This document shows, one piece after another, positions 16,652-25,890 of a DNA stretch of 64,000 nt. The notes under the pieces are model-generated. The model had not been told where the DNA came from and ran no database searches. It saw only the letters and a list, made by a program, of their open reading frames with translations. Source of the stretch: Burkholderia sp. OK233 (lineage in GTDB: Bacteria > Pseudomonadota > Gammaproteobacteria > Burkholderiales > Burkholderiaceae); NCBI RefSeq assembly GCF_900230185.1, contig NZ_OCSR01000001.1:3348001-3412000 (forward strand). Reading direction: 5' to 3'. Numbering within the stretch: position 1 is the first letter of the stretch; every line of letters starts with the position of its first letter. The position numbers and the translations under genes were made by a program.

Positions 16652-18149
16652 TCTTACTGTGTCATATAAATGCTCGTGCAATCTATTGCCACAGAGGAAG
16701 AGTGCCATCGTTGCATGAGCCGTAGTCCAAGCAGGATACGCAACGTGGTAATGGAATCAGGAACGTGGCGTTGTGCGCGCTGGACTGCCCCGAGGGATGT
16801 AATCCTGGGGAAGGGCAGGCAGCGTGCGTTCGAGGAAGTTTTTTTTATCGCGCACATCTGATTGCATCCTGAGTCGCTGGGCCATCAGAAACCCGTATGC
16901 AGCGATACTCAGTGTGGCGTGGTGGTGAAAGCCACGCCAGCCTCGCCCTTCGTAATGACCGAGCCCGAACTCCTGTTTCAGGTCCTGATAGTCGCGCTCG
17001 ATGCGCCAGCGCATCTTGGTCACGAACACAAGCTGCTCAAGGGTCGCCTCCTCAGGGGCGGTAGTGAGAAAGTATTTGAGCGGCTCCGTATCTCCATCAG
17101 GCCATTCAATGAGCAGCCATTCTTCGTCGCGAACGGTACTTCGCCAATAGTCGCGATGTGCGGGACGAACCCGTACGGCGGCAAAGCGAGAGGAAAGTGC
17201 TGCGTTGCTGCCTTCCCGCCAGGTTACGGTTTGCCAGGCGCTCACGGGTAATTGCATGGCCAGTTCCTTCACCGCGAGCGGTTCGTGGCCGGGCGCACGG
17301 CGCAACGATGTCGGTGGCCTGCCGCGCCCGCTCCAGGGCTCGGGCGGAAGTGGCGCCGTACCTGGCGCCCACACAGAGGTGCCAGGCCGGATCCCTACCG
17401 CGTACAACAAACCCAGTTCAGTTACGCCATCCCGGAAAGCGGTTTCGTCGCCGTACCCGGCGTCGGCCAGCACGATGCCCGGTGCAACGCCGGACGCTAC
17501 AGCCTCGCGAAGTTGGGCCAGCGCAATCTGGGGCTTGGTCTCGAAAGCCAGATCGTCGGGAATGCCCGCACGACGGGCCCGCTCCCGGTCGTCAATCCAT
17601 TCCTTGGGCACATACAACTGCCAGGCAATCGGCAGGCTGCCGCGTTGCGTCGCGATCGACAGGCTCACGGCGACCTGACAGTTGTCCTGTTTGCCGAGCT
17701 GCCCACAGTACTGACGTGCAACCCCGACCGAATGACGCCCCTTCTTTGGAAAACCTGTGTCGTCAACAATCCAGTAGTAGCCGGTTTCTTCAGCAGCGTG
17801 CGCGCCTAACGCGGGCATCACCCATTCGCGTACCCGCTGCAAGACCGCCCGGTCAGACCATTCTGCCTTGGCCACAAAGTGGTGGAGTGACTGGTGCTTC
17901 GCACTCGCGTGAAGTGGGTCAATATGCGCGGCCATCGGCTCGACGCTCTTGCGTGACAACGGCAATACCAGGCCCGAACAGTAGCCCTTGAGGCCGGCAT
18001 GGCGATCGGCGTGCCCTAACGCCTGCGCCAGATGGTTCAAATACGCGTCAAATTCGTCGACATCTTCTCTCATCGCGATCGCCCGAAGTCTGTATTATTC
18101 AATAGTACCAGGTATCGCTTTGATGCAAATATTTATATGACACAGTAAG
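16652..18149 (-). mobile_element. IS701-family insertion sequence, copy 2, inside the intron
   Basis: This 1,498-bp element has near-perfect terminal repeats (CTTACTGTGTCATATAAAT) and is flanked by the direct repeat AATAG at 16647-16651 and 18150-18154 (CTATT on the intron strand). It is therefore a simple recent insertion into the intron-encoded protein gene. It differs from copy 1 by scattered substitutions and a different extreme right end, so neither is a fresh copy of the other. Confidence 0.9.
16757..18073 (-). CDS. IS701-family transposase (SRSO17-like DDE), copy 2
   Basis: A 438-residue intact DDE transposase with the same landmarks as copy 1: WIVDDTGFPKKG, VLADAGYGDETAFRDG and RDYQDLKQEFGLGHYEGRGW. 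It carries its own substitutions, for example QSDVRDKKNF and LPALPQDYIPRG near the C-terminus. It lies inside the group II intron on the same strand as the maturase. Confidence 0.93.
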   Translation of the reverse strand: MREDVDEFDAYLNHLAQALGHADRHAGLKGYCSGLVLPLSRKSVEPMAAHIDPLHASAKHQSLHHFVAKAEWSDRAVLQRVREWVMPALGAHAAEETGYYWIVDDTGFPKKGRHSVGVARQYCGQLGKQDNCQVAVSLSIATQRGSLPIAWQLYVPKEWIDDRERARRAGIPDDLAFETKPQIALAQLREAVASGVAPGIVLADAGYGDETAFRDGVTELGLLYAVGIRPGTSVWAPGTAPLPPEPWSGRGRPPTSLRRAPGHEPLAVKELAMQLPVSAWQTVTWREGSNAALSSRFAAVRVRPAHRDYWRSTVRDEEWLLIEWPDGDTEPLKYFLTTAPEEATLEQLVFVTKMRWRIERDYQDLKQEFGLGHYEGRGWRGFHHHATLSIAAYGFLMAQRLRMQSDVRDKKNFLERTLPALPQDYIPRGSPARTTPRS

Positions 18150-18950
18150 AATAGGACGCTGCTTGAGAATGGCGAAGTTCCACGCCCACCGATCCTTCCG
18201 CACTTTCTTGTTCAGGTAGTTCGCTTGCATCCACGCATCGAATTCATGCAGCATGATGTTGGATAACAAGGGCGAGATGACACCGCCCTGAGGAACGCCT
18301 TCGCTCGTAGCGCGAAACAGATCACGATCAACGCAGCCCGCCTTGATGAACTTCCAGAGCAGGACAAGGAAGCGCTGGTCGGCGATCCGCTTGCGGATTC
18401 CCTTAAGTAGCAAACGATGATGAACTGTGTCGAAGTAGCTGGCGAGGTCGCCCTCAATAACCCAGCGTCCGGCAGTACTGCGTTCATCACCGTCTTGCAG
18501 CTGAAGCTTCACCGTGCGAATCGCGTGATGTACGCTACGGGCAGGCCTAAAGCCGTATGAAGCCGGGTGGAAATCACTCTCCCAGATAGGCTCCATCACC
18601 ATCAGCATTGCCCGCTGCACGATCCGATCCCGCAGACAAGGAATGCCGAGTGGCCTGAGCTTGCCGTTCGCTTTCGGTATGTACACTCGACGTGCTGGCA
18701 GGGGTCTGTACGAGCCCCCCAGCAGCTCTTCGCGTATTGTCGCCAGTTCATGCTGGAGGTTCGCTTCCATCATGCGCTTGTCAACGCCGTCCACGCCCGG
18801 CGTGCGGGCTCCGCTGGAAGCAAGCGTGATACGAGCCGCTTCGCTCAGCCAATTCTTGTCGGCAATCAGTCTCAGGAGTCGATCGAACTTGCGCTCTTTG
18901 TTCTCCGTTGACCATGTCGCTAGTTTGCTTTGCATTTCACTGATTATCAA
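18150..18950 (-). pseudogene. ltrA: Group II intron reverse transcriptase/maturase, N-terminal part
   Basis: Reverse transcriptase fingers and palm: SGARTPGVDGVDKRMM, RRVYIPKANGKLRPLGIPCL, SYGFRPARSVHHAI, WVIEGDLASYFDTVHH with the first catalytic Asp, and EGVPQGGVISPLLSNIML. The frame runs into IS701 after FAILKQRPI. The start is ATG at 18950 or 18935. Intact, the protein would bind intron RNA, aid splicing and prime reverse transcription at the target site. Confidence 0.88.
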
Positions 18951-19614
18951 AGGTCTTCACCTCACTACGGTCAGTTAATTAACCAAGCAAACCACTTCAA
19001 CTGCCTCCCTTCGCCATGTAGCCGGCTTTCCCGACCTCGGACTACTACGGAGGCTCCGCCAGCCTGCACATCATCGGGGGCACACTCCCTTAGCATCTGT
19101 GCAAGCCTTCCCCAGTTCACATGCTGGACTCAACGCATGGGCGAGGTTGCCTGTCGCAGTCTTTATCCTTGCTTTCCGCAAGTCGTCGCGAACACCACGG
19201 TCTAGCTGCGCGCTCCCCATGGTTCCTTGCTGCCCGGCATACATATCCAGTCAGCATTCGTGTCGCCGGGTCATACGTGTATCCGGCGACAGTTCGCGTC
19301 CTGCCTGTTAAGCGGTGTAGGCAGGGGTGACGATTCAACCCTCAGATGCGTTTAAACAGGTTCGTGTTCCTCAACCGTCCCATGCTCAGCCTAGAAGCTC
19401 ATCTTGGCGTAACCGCTTCGCCTCAAGCTCCGTTTCCCACGGACTTCGTCACCTTGCCAGTGTCGGCAAGTCACCGCCGCTTCGGCTCACTTCCTCTCGC
19501 AGCAGAGAAAGGGCATGCCCCGGTACCGCAACATCAACTCCACCGGGTCTTGCATTCCAAACATGCTCAAGCAACTTCACCCCCATGCGGGCGGGCTACG
19601 TTGGCTGGGCGTAC

Positions 19615-19876
19615 TGTACGTCTCGTCCATCCGCCAGCTCTTACCAACTGGCAGCTTGCGTCGCCGCAACGCTTTCTCCAGCACCGGCAGCAGCTTGATG
19701 GCCCAGCGGTGCACGGTCGAATGATCGACCGCAACGCCGCGCGCAGCCATCATTTCTTCGAGGTGCCGCAGGCTCAGCGGGTAGGCCACGTACCAGCGCA
19801 CGCAAGTCAGGATCACGTCGAGCGGATAATGCAGGCGTTTGAGCACTCGAGCCGCCGCCGGATTCAACGTCGTCAT
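19615..19876 (-). pseudogene. IS6-family transposase, N-terminal exon
   Basis: MTTLNPAAARVLKRLHYPLD is followed by LTCVRWYVAYPLSLRHLEEM and a helix-turn-helix (VAVDHSTVHRWAIKLLPVLE), up to the first catalytic Asp in WRMDETY. The group II intron begins directly after, and the rest of the transposase is at 15397-15824. Confidence 0.87.
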
Positions 19877-19942
19877 CGAGCCTTCAGTCGTTCATATTAT
19901 TGTTCCGCACATCATAGCGGACCGCCTTATTGCAACAGAACC

Positions 19943-20900
19943 GCGCGAAGACCATTCTTATCGCGACAGGCGCTACGCCGGAAAAGCCCCGCATTCCTGG
20001 CGCGGAGTTGATGACCACGTCGAACGATGTGTTCAGTCTTAAGAGCGCGCCACGCCGCGTTGCAATTATCGGGGGGGTACATCGCCTGCGAATTTGCCGG
20101 GATATTCAACGGTCTCGGCACCAGCGTCATGCAATTGCACCGGGGGCCGCAAATTCTGCGCGGATTCGACGACGAACTTCGGCATCACCTCGCGGCGGAA
20201 ATCATAAAGACGGGAGTCGATCTGCGACTCGATGTCGACGCGCTAACGCTCGAGCGGCAACGAGGATCACTGTCTTTGTACCTTTCAACGGGGGAAGTCG
20301 TGGAAGTCGATGTCGTGATGGCGGCGACTGGCAGGCGTTGTAATACCGCCGGTATTGGCTTTCAGGAGGCGGGCGTGGCGCTAGACGAGGATGGTGCGAT
20401 CAAGGTCGATGAATATTCCAGAACGTCGAATCCCAACATTTACGCCGTCGGGGATGTGACAAACCGGGTGAACCTGGCCTCGGTCGCGATTCACGAAGGG
20501 CACGCATTTGCGGATTCTGTTTTTGGAAATCGCCGCCGTCCGGTCGATCACGCGAATGTTCCTTTTGCTGTGTTTAGTCGGCCACAGGCGGCGTCCGTAG
20601 GTTTGAGCGAAACCGAGACACGGGCCCGGTATAGCGATGTCGCCGTGTACGGCAGCGCGGTCCGGCCGATGCGTACCGCTCTGTCGCGAACGGAGGAAAG
20701 GGCGTTGGTCAAGCTGGTGGTAGACGCATCCACTGACAGTGGTTATCGGCGCGCACGTCGTCGGGGCTGACGCGTCGGAAATCATTCAGGGAATCGCGAT
20801 CGCGATCAAGGCGACGGCGACAAAGGCGCTCTTCTATGCGACGCTAGGTGTTCATCCCACACTTGCTGAGGAGTTCGTGACGCTGCGTACTTCGCGATAA
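19943..20900 (+). pseudogene. gor: Glutathione-disulfide reductase, 5'-deleted and frameshifted
   Basis: The surviving part starts AKTILIATGATPEKPRIPGA immediately after the IS6 end, so the FAD-binding N-terminus and redox-active disulfide are gone. The NADPH-binding glycines straddle a frameshift in a G run near 20070 (VAIIGG, then GYIACEFAGIFNGLGTSV). The second FAD motif (NIYAVGDVTNRVNLASVAIH) and the dimer interface follow. A second frameshift near 20740 precedes [20 protein letters not shown] and the end at 20900 ([15 protein letters not shown]). It is not functional. Confidence 0.9.
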
Positions 20901-21746
20901 GGATGGCTTATTCAGACTATCGCGTGACAATCTGATGTGAGCGTGAGTGAAGAGAGAGTGGCACGCCAGTCGGTCGTAGCAGCGCAGTTACGTCGCGCGT
21001 CCAATCTGCTCCAACGTCCATACACGGACTGCTCCTCGGTTTGCCGAGTTTTCAATTGGCAACGACCGGAAGGTGGAATGCGAGCGTACATTCTGGACTC
21101 CGCTTGCGGCAAAACGCACTCTCCCGGTACCAGCTATCGATCTGGACAACGATCTCGGCGACAGAAACATCCGTTGCGCTGCTGCCTTGCATGATCGTTG
21201 CGCCATCTCAAAGCGGGTAGATTCGATCGGCCACAGGCAAGCTGGCATTTTAGGGTACCACCTGCAGGCTACGGCTCTTAGCAGGCGGGAAGCGGACGTT
21301 GGTAAATGTAGCGCGAATGGCTCTGATGGGTCGAACAGAGCCGTTGAAGGTCACTTTGGCGGGTCTTCTCAGGCGGAGACTACCCGAAGCGTCAGTCCAT
21401 CGCGATGTGATGCACGTCGTCGGCAGCGTACGCGGCGTGAAAAAAAACCGGCGCGAAGCCGCCTTGAAAGGATCTAGCATCCGAGTGAGCTAGAACCTGA
21501 GAGGAGGTGAGGCACTGGCGCGACCTTCACACAGGCGCTGAACGCGTCTGGGAAGATCTGACATGAACGGAGCCGCGCATACTACCTGAAAATCGCCTGG
21601 GTATGCTTAAGGAAAACTGAAGGGTCAATTTCAAGGCGCCACGCGAAGCGAAGACGGGGATCTCGCCACGAAAGATGTCGAAAATCGTGTATAAATATTG
21701 CCAATACCAGAGCGATATAGCCGCCAAAGTACTTCCGAAATTTACA
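20901..21746. other. Non-coding stretch with a repeated terminator region
   Basis: I see no supported gene. The segment 21325-21510 is related to 58880-59140 and contains a minus-strand terminator hairpin. The remainder shows nothing I can name. Confidence 0.45.
21325..21510 (-). repeat. Dispersed non-coding homology, copy A, with minus-strand terminator
   Basis: GGGTCGAACAGAGCCGTTGA and the following AAGGTCACTTTGGCGGGTC resemble GGGTCGAACTGCGCCGCTCA and AAAGTCACTTTGCCGGGTC at 58886. Both copies continue to a minus-strand terminator (here CGGC-loop-GCCG plus eight T at 21436-21457) and then a frame ending in Leu-Lys/Arg-Phe-stop, as porin genes often do. They look like 3' ends of lost porin-type genes. 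Confidence 0.45.
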
Positions 21747-22796
21747 ATGAGCAAACACTTGGACGATGCTCCGCTCGCGCGACGTCGCGCTCTCGCTGCT
21801 GAGCTCCTGTTGAATGGTGAAGGTATCAGCGAAGTATCCAGGAAGGCCCGGTTGAGTCTTCCGACCGTGAGCAAATACAAGACCCTGATAGAGAAGGGCG
21901 GACCTGAAGCCCTTGCACGGCTTCGTATCAATGGAAACGTCCCGCGCCTGGATGATGCTTCGCAAAGCTGGCTCGTCAGCGCGATCAAGCACTCACTTGG
22001 GCTCCTCGGCTATCCAGGGCCGACCTGGACCATAAGCCAACTGCGCGAATTGATCTTTCGGCGTTTCGGCGTCCAGTTTTCAGCTTCGCATGTTGGCCAT
22101 CTTGTTCGGGGCTATGGCCTCGCATACCGACTCACCTATTCAACGTCAGAAAAAGCGTCGCCTGCTACCGCTCAGAAATCGCAGAGCGACGTCTATGCCG
22201 CGCGCCGAAAGATTGCTGCGAAAATGTTGCTGGACGGGGACAGCGTCGAGCACGTCTCGAAAGCGCTCAACATCAGCGTGCGCACCATTACAAAATACAG
22301 ATCAATGGTAGTTGCTGATGGAGTTAAGGCTGTTGAACAGCTCAAGTCATCCGGGCGCAAGGCTACGCTTGGACCCGAAGCTCTTGAGTGGTTACGGGCG
22401 ACTTTGGAGGGTAGCCCCATGGCCCACGGCTATGAAACCGAACTCTGGAGAAACGGGGATATCCAAAAGCTGATCAAGGAGAAGTTCGGCGTTTACCATT
22501 CCACTGGACACGTGAGAACCGTCGTCGGGAACCTTGGAATGGACCACCGAATGCGATCGCCGAAACAGCGCACGGAGACGAGGCGTTCTGCGATGAATGA
22601 CGAAACGCTGACATGGGTTGCCGCAGCGCTCAGGCAGTCGCCTCGAGCGCACGGCATAGAGGCTAATCACTGGACCAACGCACGTTTGCGCACCGTGCTT
22701 CATCAGCGGGTAGGCGTCGATTATTCTCGCGGATATATCTGGGAAATTGCGGCCCGGGCCGGGGTGGCGGACCTGCTTACAAGGCGTCGGGGCTGA
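21747..22796 (+). CDS. Protein of three tandem IS630-type DNA-binding units, no nuclease
   Basis: A 349-residue protein (an alternative start at 21675 adds 24). Two complete units, and a third shorter one, each resemble the N-terminal paired helix-turn-helix of IS630 transposases. Unit 1 has RRALAAELLLNGEGISEVSR and TISQLRELIFRRFGVQFSAS; unit 2 has RRKIAAKMLLDGDSVEHVSK and IQKLIKEKFGVYHSTGHVRT; unit 3 has only the second half, RLRTVLHQRVGVDYSRGYIW. The DDE catalytic domain is absent and the frame is intact. It could be a domesticated DNA-binding protein or a transposition repressor. Confidence 0.7.
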   Translation: MSKHLDDAPLARRRALAAELLLNGEGISEVSRKARLSLPTVSKYKTLIEKGGPEALARLRINGNVPRLDDASQSWLVSAIKHSLGLLGYPGPTWTISQLRELIFRRFGVQFSASHVGHLVRGYGLAYRLTYSTSEKASPATAQKSQSDVYAARRKIAAKMLLDGDSVEHVSKALNISVRTITKYRSMVVADGVKAVEQLKSSGRKATLGPEALEWLRATLEGSPMAHGYETELWRNGDIQKLIKEKFGVYHSTGHVRTVVGNLGMDHRMRSPKQRTETRRSAMNDETLTWVAAALRQSPRAHGIEANHWTNARLRTVLHQRVGVDYSRGYIWEIAARAGVADLLTRRRG

Positions 22797-22801
22797 TCAA
22801 T

Positions 22802-23656
22802 TCATTCGGACCCTGACCACAATCGTCCACCCTGCGAGCTGTCTGCCTTAGCGCGAACGCCGCAAAGGCGGAAGAGGGTCCGATGCATAAAAAAAGCCGC
22901 AGGGGGCGTGACCTTCCGGCCGGGTGGCCGGGTTCTCTCGCGGTATGGTTTCAGGTCCGTCCAGGTGGGGTCGTCGGGAACCTTCGACATCTTGGTAGGG
23001 AGCGTCTTCGTTTCCGCCCATCCGGTTTTCAGGTCGGTCGACGTCATCCACGACTGACCGGTGAACAGGTAGTACTGGTGGGCGGCGTTGTCGACGAATG
23101 TGACATCTGAATTCTGGATCGGCGCGGGTACTGGGTCGCCATCCACAAACAGCAGGACCGCCGGCCCGAAACTGGCGAAGATGGTCGGTGGATCGCTCTT
23201 GATAGCTACGGCCGGTGCGGCCTGTTTCTTGTCTATGCTCGCCACCAGCCGATCCATCGACAAGGTCAGCGAGGCCTGCGGATTGAGAAACTTTCGCACC
23301 AGCTGATCCAGCTTCTGGCTCGTTGCCTGATCCGTACCGGGGAAAGCGGTACCGGTAATTTGCGGACTGCTTAAAAGTACGTTTCGACTGTCGATATCCA
23401 CGTCAGTGTGCATTTGCAACGTGATCACGCCTACCTGTGGCTTGCCACCGCGCGGGGTGATGCTGATCGCCATTCGACCGGTCAGTTCCTTGAAGTCTTT
23501 CCAGTCGTCGATCTGTGGCTGGTAGTAGGTGAGGGTCGCATCCTGCTGGACCATTTCACGCGGCCAACCAGGGTCTTGTGTCGCGGCGCGGGTCGGCGAC
23601 ATGGCCGACAACAGCAGTGCCAGCGCCAACATTCGGATGGGCAGTCTGGAAGTCAC
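22802..23656 (-). CDS. Exported protein of unknown function, probably C-truncated
   Basis: A 284-residue protein with a signal peptide (IRMLALALLLSAMSPTRAA). The body reads REMVQQDATLTYYQPQIDDW, VQAKITL-like beta-rich segments, SDPPTIFASFGPAVLLFVDG, and FVDNAAHQYYLFTGQSWMTS. It resembles Burkholderia proteins annotated as carbohydrate-binding family V/XII, which are longer; the last 40 residues here look unrelated, so the gene is probably cut short. A regulatory palindrome lies 163 bp upstream. Envelope location is inferred from the signal peptide. Confidence 0.6.
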   Translation of the reverse strand: MTSRLPIRMLALALLLSAMSPTRAATQDPGWPREMVQQDATLTYYQPQIDDWKDFKELTGRMAISITPRGGKPQVGVITLQMHTDVDIDSRNVLLSSPQITGTAFPGTDQATSQKLDQLVRKFLNPQASLTLSMDRLVASIDKKQAAPAVAIKSDPPTIFASFGPAVLLFVDGDPVPAPIQNSDVTFVDNAAHQYYLFTGQSWMTSTDLKTGWAETKTLPTKMSKVPDDPTWTDLKPYRERTRPPGRKVTPPAAFFMHRTLFRLCGVRAKADSSQGGRLWSGSE

Positions 23657-23805
23657 AATGCTTTGCTCCTGTCCGCCTCACGGCATTTCCGCAGCGCGAC
23701 CCGTGCCAGGGACGGAAGGCGAATGGGCAGACACGGGGTACAGATGTTGGCTGCCGGGTCGCTGTTGCCGTCAGCAGCGCAGCTAAAAAGATAGGTTTAC
23801 CAGGG

Positions 23806-23843
23806 CCTGTATGCAATTGGACCTTGGTCCAATTGCATACAGG
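23806..23843. promoter_or_regulatory. Regulatory palindrome 1, extended to a 38-bp dyad
   Basis: The core ATTGGACCTTGGTCCAAT sits inside a perfect dyad with 18-bp arms (CCTGTATGCAATTGGACC and its complement) around TT. It lies between divergent genes, 163 bp from the start at 23656 and about 190 bp from that at 24020, so it could serve both. Confidence 0.75.
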
Positions 23844-24019
23844 CGTGCGGCGAGCAAGATGCGGAACAGTAAGAAAGAGGGATGACCAGACTTCGTCAAT
23901 CGCGCGATTCGTGGAAACAGCGGTAACGTCGGCGCAGCGAAGACGCGGTGCCGGCAAGCGCTCCGATTCGACGACAGGCGCTATGCGCAACACCAGAACC
24001 AGAGACGGAGGATTGCAGG

Positions 24020-24781
24020 GTGAACCACCTCGTCGTGGCGTTGATTGTGTTCTTATGCGTTGTCGGCAGCGCGCTGCTTGGCTCGTATTTGCGCGTCGTG
24101 CTGCCGCAACACCACCTTAGCGATGAATCGATCAGTGTTGTCAAACTGGCGACCGGTCTGGTCGCTACTATGGCCGCGTTAGTGCTTGGCCTGCTGATCT
24201 CGTCGGCGAAAGCCTCGTTCGACACGACAAATAGCGAAGTTGTACATAGTGCCGTTGACATCGTGCGCCTTGATCGCGTCCTGGCCCGATATGGACCAGA
24301 AACGCAGGAGATTCGTGGCTTGCTTAAACGTATCACTGCCGCGTCGATCGAGGTGCTAGCTTCCGGCGATCCGTCGCAGTTGGCGGGAATGAGCGGGCCC
24401 GAGGCAGTGGGAAGGGGAGAGGACTTCCAGCGCAAGGTGGAGGAACTCTCGCCGCACAACGCGATGCAAAGTCAATTGCAGGCACACGCCCTCCAGATCG
24501 TCGATGAAGTGTTTGCCGCGCGCTGGCTGGCGCTACTCCAGCAGAAGGGCTCGATCCCCGTGCCGCTGCTGGTGGTTCTGGTGTCCTGGCTAGCCATTCT
24601 CTTCGGCACGTTTGGATTGTTCGCGCCTCGCAACGGTACGACCATGACAGCGCTAGCCATGTGTGCACTGTCGACTGCCGGCGCGATCTTTCTGATTTTG
24701 GAAATGAACACGCCTCTCAATGGGATAGTCAGAATCTCGCCTGAGCCCATGCGCGCAGCGCTCGCCATTCTTGGCCAGTAG
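24020..24781 (+). CDS. DUF4239-like inner-membrane protein
   Basis: A 253-residue protein from a GTG at 24020 with GGAGG eight bases upstream; a longer frame from 23948 lacks that support. Four hydrophobic helices fall in two pairs: VVALIVFLCVVGSALLGSYL with LATGLVATMAALVLGLLISS near the start, and a second pair after residue 180 (LLVVLVSWLAILFGTFGLFA). The soluble region between them includes an HNAM...H stretch. It matches the common DUF4239 architecture. Role unknown. It is divergent from the exported protein gene across palindrome 1. Confidence 0.7.
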   Translation: MNHLVVALIVFLCVVGSALLGSYLRVVLPQHHLSDESISVVKLATGLVATMAALVLGLLISSAKASFDTTNSEVVHSAVDIVRLDRVLARYGPETQEIRGLLKRITAASIEVLASGDPSQLAGMSGPEAVGRGEDFQRKVEELSPHNAMQSQLQAHALQIVDEVFAARWLALLQQKGSIPVPLLVVLVSWLAILFGTFGLFAPRNGTTMTALAMCALSTAGAIFLILEMNTPLNGIVRISPEPMRAALAILGQ

Positions 24782-24831
24782 CTGCTCGATCGCGCGGGCG
24801 TTGGCTCTACTAGTCCCGCACTCAGGCACGA

Positions 24832-25890
24832 TCAGCGATTGAACCAGCGGTATTGGAGCGCGACCGAGACGGTCTGGAAGTTGCCGCCGACGCGTGTTGT
24901 CAGCCCACGCGACCATGCGAGCTTTGCGGACCACTTTTCGGCAAGCGGCACCGACAGCGTGACGCCGTAGCGCACACTGCGCTGGAGGTCCTGATCCTGG
25001 GCGCTGTTCACGCTGGTCCGGCCGCCCGTGAAATACGTCGCGTTCGCGGCGAGCCAAAGCCCGGGGCGCCAGGTGTAGCCGCCATGCAACTGGAATTCGG
25101 GTATCGGATCCTGGCTGCGCCTGCGTCCGCCGAAAAAATCGTTATTGTCGGTGAAGAACCACACGCCAGCTGCGCCCTCCACGAACCAGTTGCCAACCGG
25201 CTGGGACAGTCCGATTTCTGGCTTGAACGACCATCGGTTCGACCCCACGTTGATCAGGCGGGACGGCACATACTGGCCTGTCGGTGCCACGACGCTCACA
25301 CTGACACCGAGGACCGTGGAGGGTTTGCGCCGTGCGAATTCCTCCGGTGTGAGCGCCGGATCGCCCAGCAGATTCACGGCGACCCTGAACCGCACGTCGC
25401 CCAGTCCAGAGCGGTAGGCGTGCTGCGGTACGCCTGCAACGTCGCCAGTCACATTCGCGCTCGCGTACGGCACGGACATCGCAACGGTCGTGGTATGTCC
25501 CGCGACACCGAAGCTGTGGGAGTAACCGAATGCATACGTGTTGATTTTGGCCTGCACATTGGCAATCGGCAACGAGGGGTCGACCGAGAAGCCGCCGCTC
25601 GATCGTGCATAGTCGAACACCACGAAATTCGTTCCGACCGGCGCGGCCGAATAGGCGCGTGGTTCCATTTCCTGGGCGCTTGCCAACGCGGACCAGAGCA
25701 AAGCAACACCGACACGTGCCGGCGCGAAAGCGCTGGGCAGCGCGCGTTGCCGAACGGATCTCAGCCTTGCAACCCGATTTGACTGTGCGATTCGAGTCGA
25801 TCGATGGTTTTGGCATTGTCGTGACGTTCGTCTCTGATTGATGTATGAGAAGGCTGGATCATCGCTGCTCGCAATAGGACCAAGGTCCAA
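24832..25890 (-). CDS. Outer-membrane transporter-like protein (MetA/phenol-degradation family)
   Basis: A beta-barrel-type protein with a probable signal peptide ending LLWSALASAQE. It has recurrent aromatic/Gly strands (TYAFGYSHSFGVAGHTTTVA, SFKPEIGLSQPVGNWFVEGA) and ends in Phe-Asn-Arg. It matches proteins annotated as transporters of the phenol MetA degradation type (PF13557-like). The true start is unclear: the only in-frame start before the signal peptide is a TTG at 25890 that overlaps palindrome 2, so the 5' end may be damaged. Confidence 0.68.
   Translation of the reverse strand: MDLGPIASSDDPAFSYINQRRTSRQCQNHRSTRIAQSNRVARLRSVRQRALPSAFAPARVGVALLWSALASAQEMEPRAYSAAPVGTNFVVFDYARSSGGFSVDPSLPIANVQAKINTYAFGYSHSFGVAGHTTTVAMSVPYASANVTGDVAGVPQHAYRSGLGDVRFRVAVNLLGDPALTPEEFARRKPSTVLGVSVSVVAPTGQYVPSRLINVGSNRWSFKPEIGLSQPVGNWFVEGAAGVWFFTDNNDFFGGRRRSQDPIPEFQLHGGYTWRPGLWLAANATYFTGGRTSVNSAQDQDLQRSVRYGVTLSVPLAEKWSAKLAWSRGLTTRVGGNFQTVSVALQYRWFNR

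Larger units (their letters stand above)
15825..19614 (-). mobile_element. Group II intron, interrupted by IS701 copy 2
   Basis: Boundaries were placed by restoring the host transposase. Joining 19615 to 15824 gives an uninterrupted MDETYIRVKGEWRY, the IS6 consensus. The intron then starts GTACGCCC (bacterial consensus GTGYG, so one changed base) and ends in AC. Removing IS701 and its 5-bp duplication leaves 2,287 bp, a normal length. It encodes a reverse transcriptase/maturase and has a recognisable domain V near its 3' end. Confidence 0.78.
15318..19942 (-). mobile_element. IS6-family insertion sequence, split by a group II intron
   Basis: The outer ends are imperfect inverted repeats of IS6 type: GGCTCTGGCGCAAATAGG at 15318 and, on the minus strand, GGTTCTGTTGCAATAAGG ending at 19942. 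Without the intron (15825-19614) the element is 835 bp, close to the usual size of IS6/IS26 relatives. The right end abuts the interior of a glutathione reductase gene. No matching 8-bp target duplication is visible, as expected after an IS6-mediated deletion or cointegrate event. Confidence 0.8.

Noticed and set aside
23806..23843. The 38-bp dyad as a transcription terminator
   Set aside because: No T run on either side, and the same core occurs upstream of genes at seven other places.
24853..25782. A plus-strand 309-codon frame opposite the transporter-like gene
   Set aside because: It is a high-GC shadow; the minus-strand product has a beta-barrel pattern and signal peptide.
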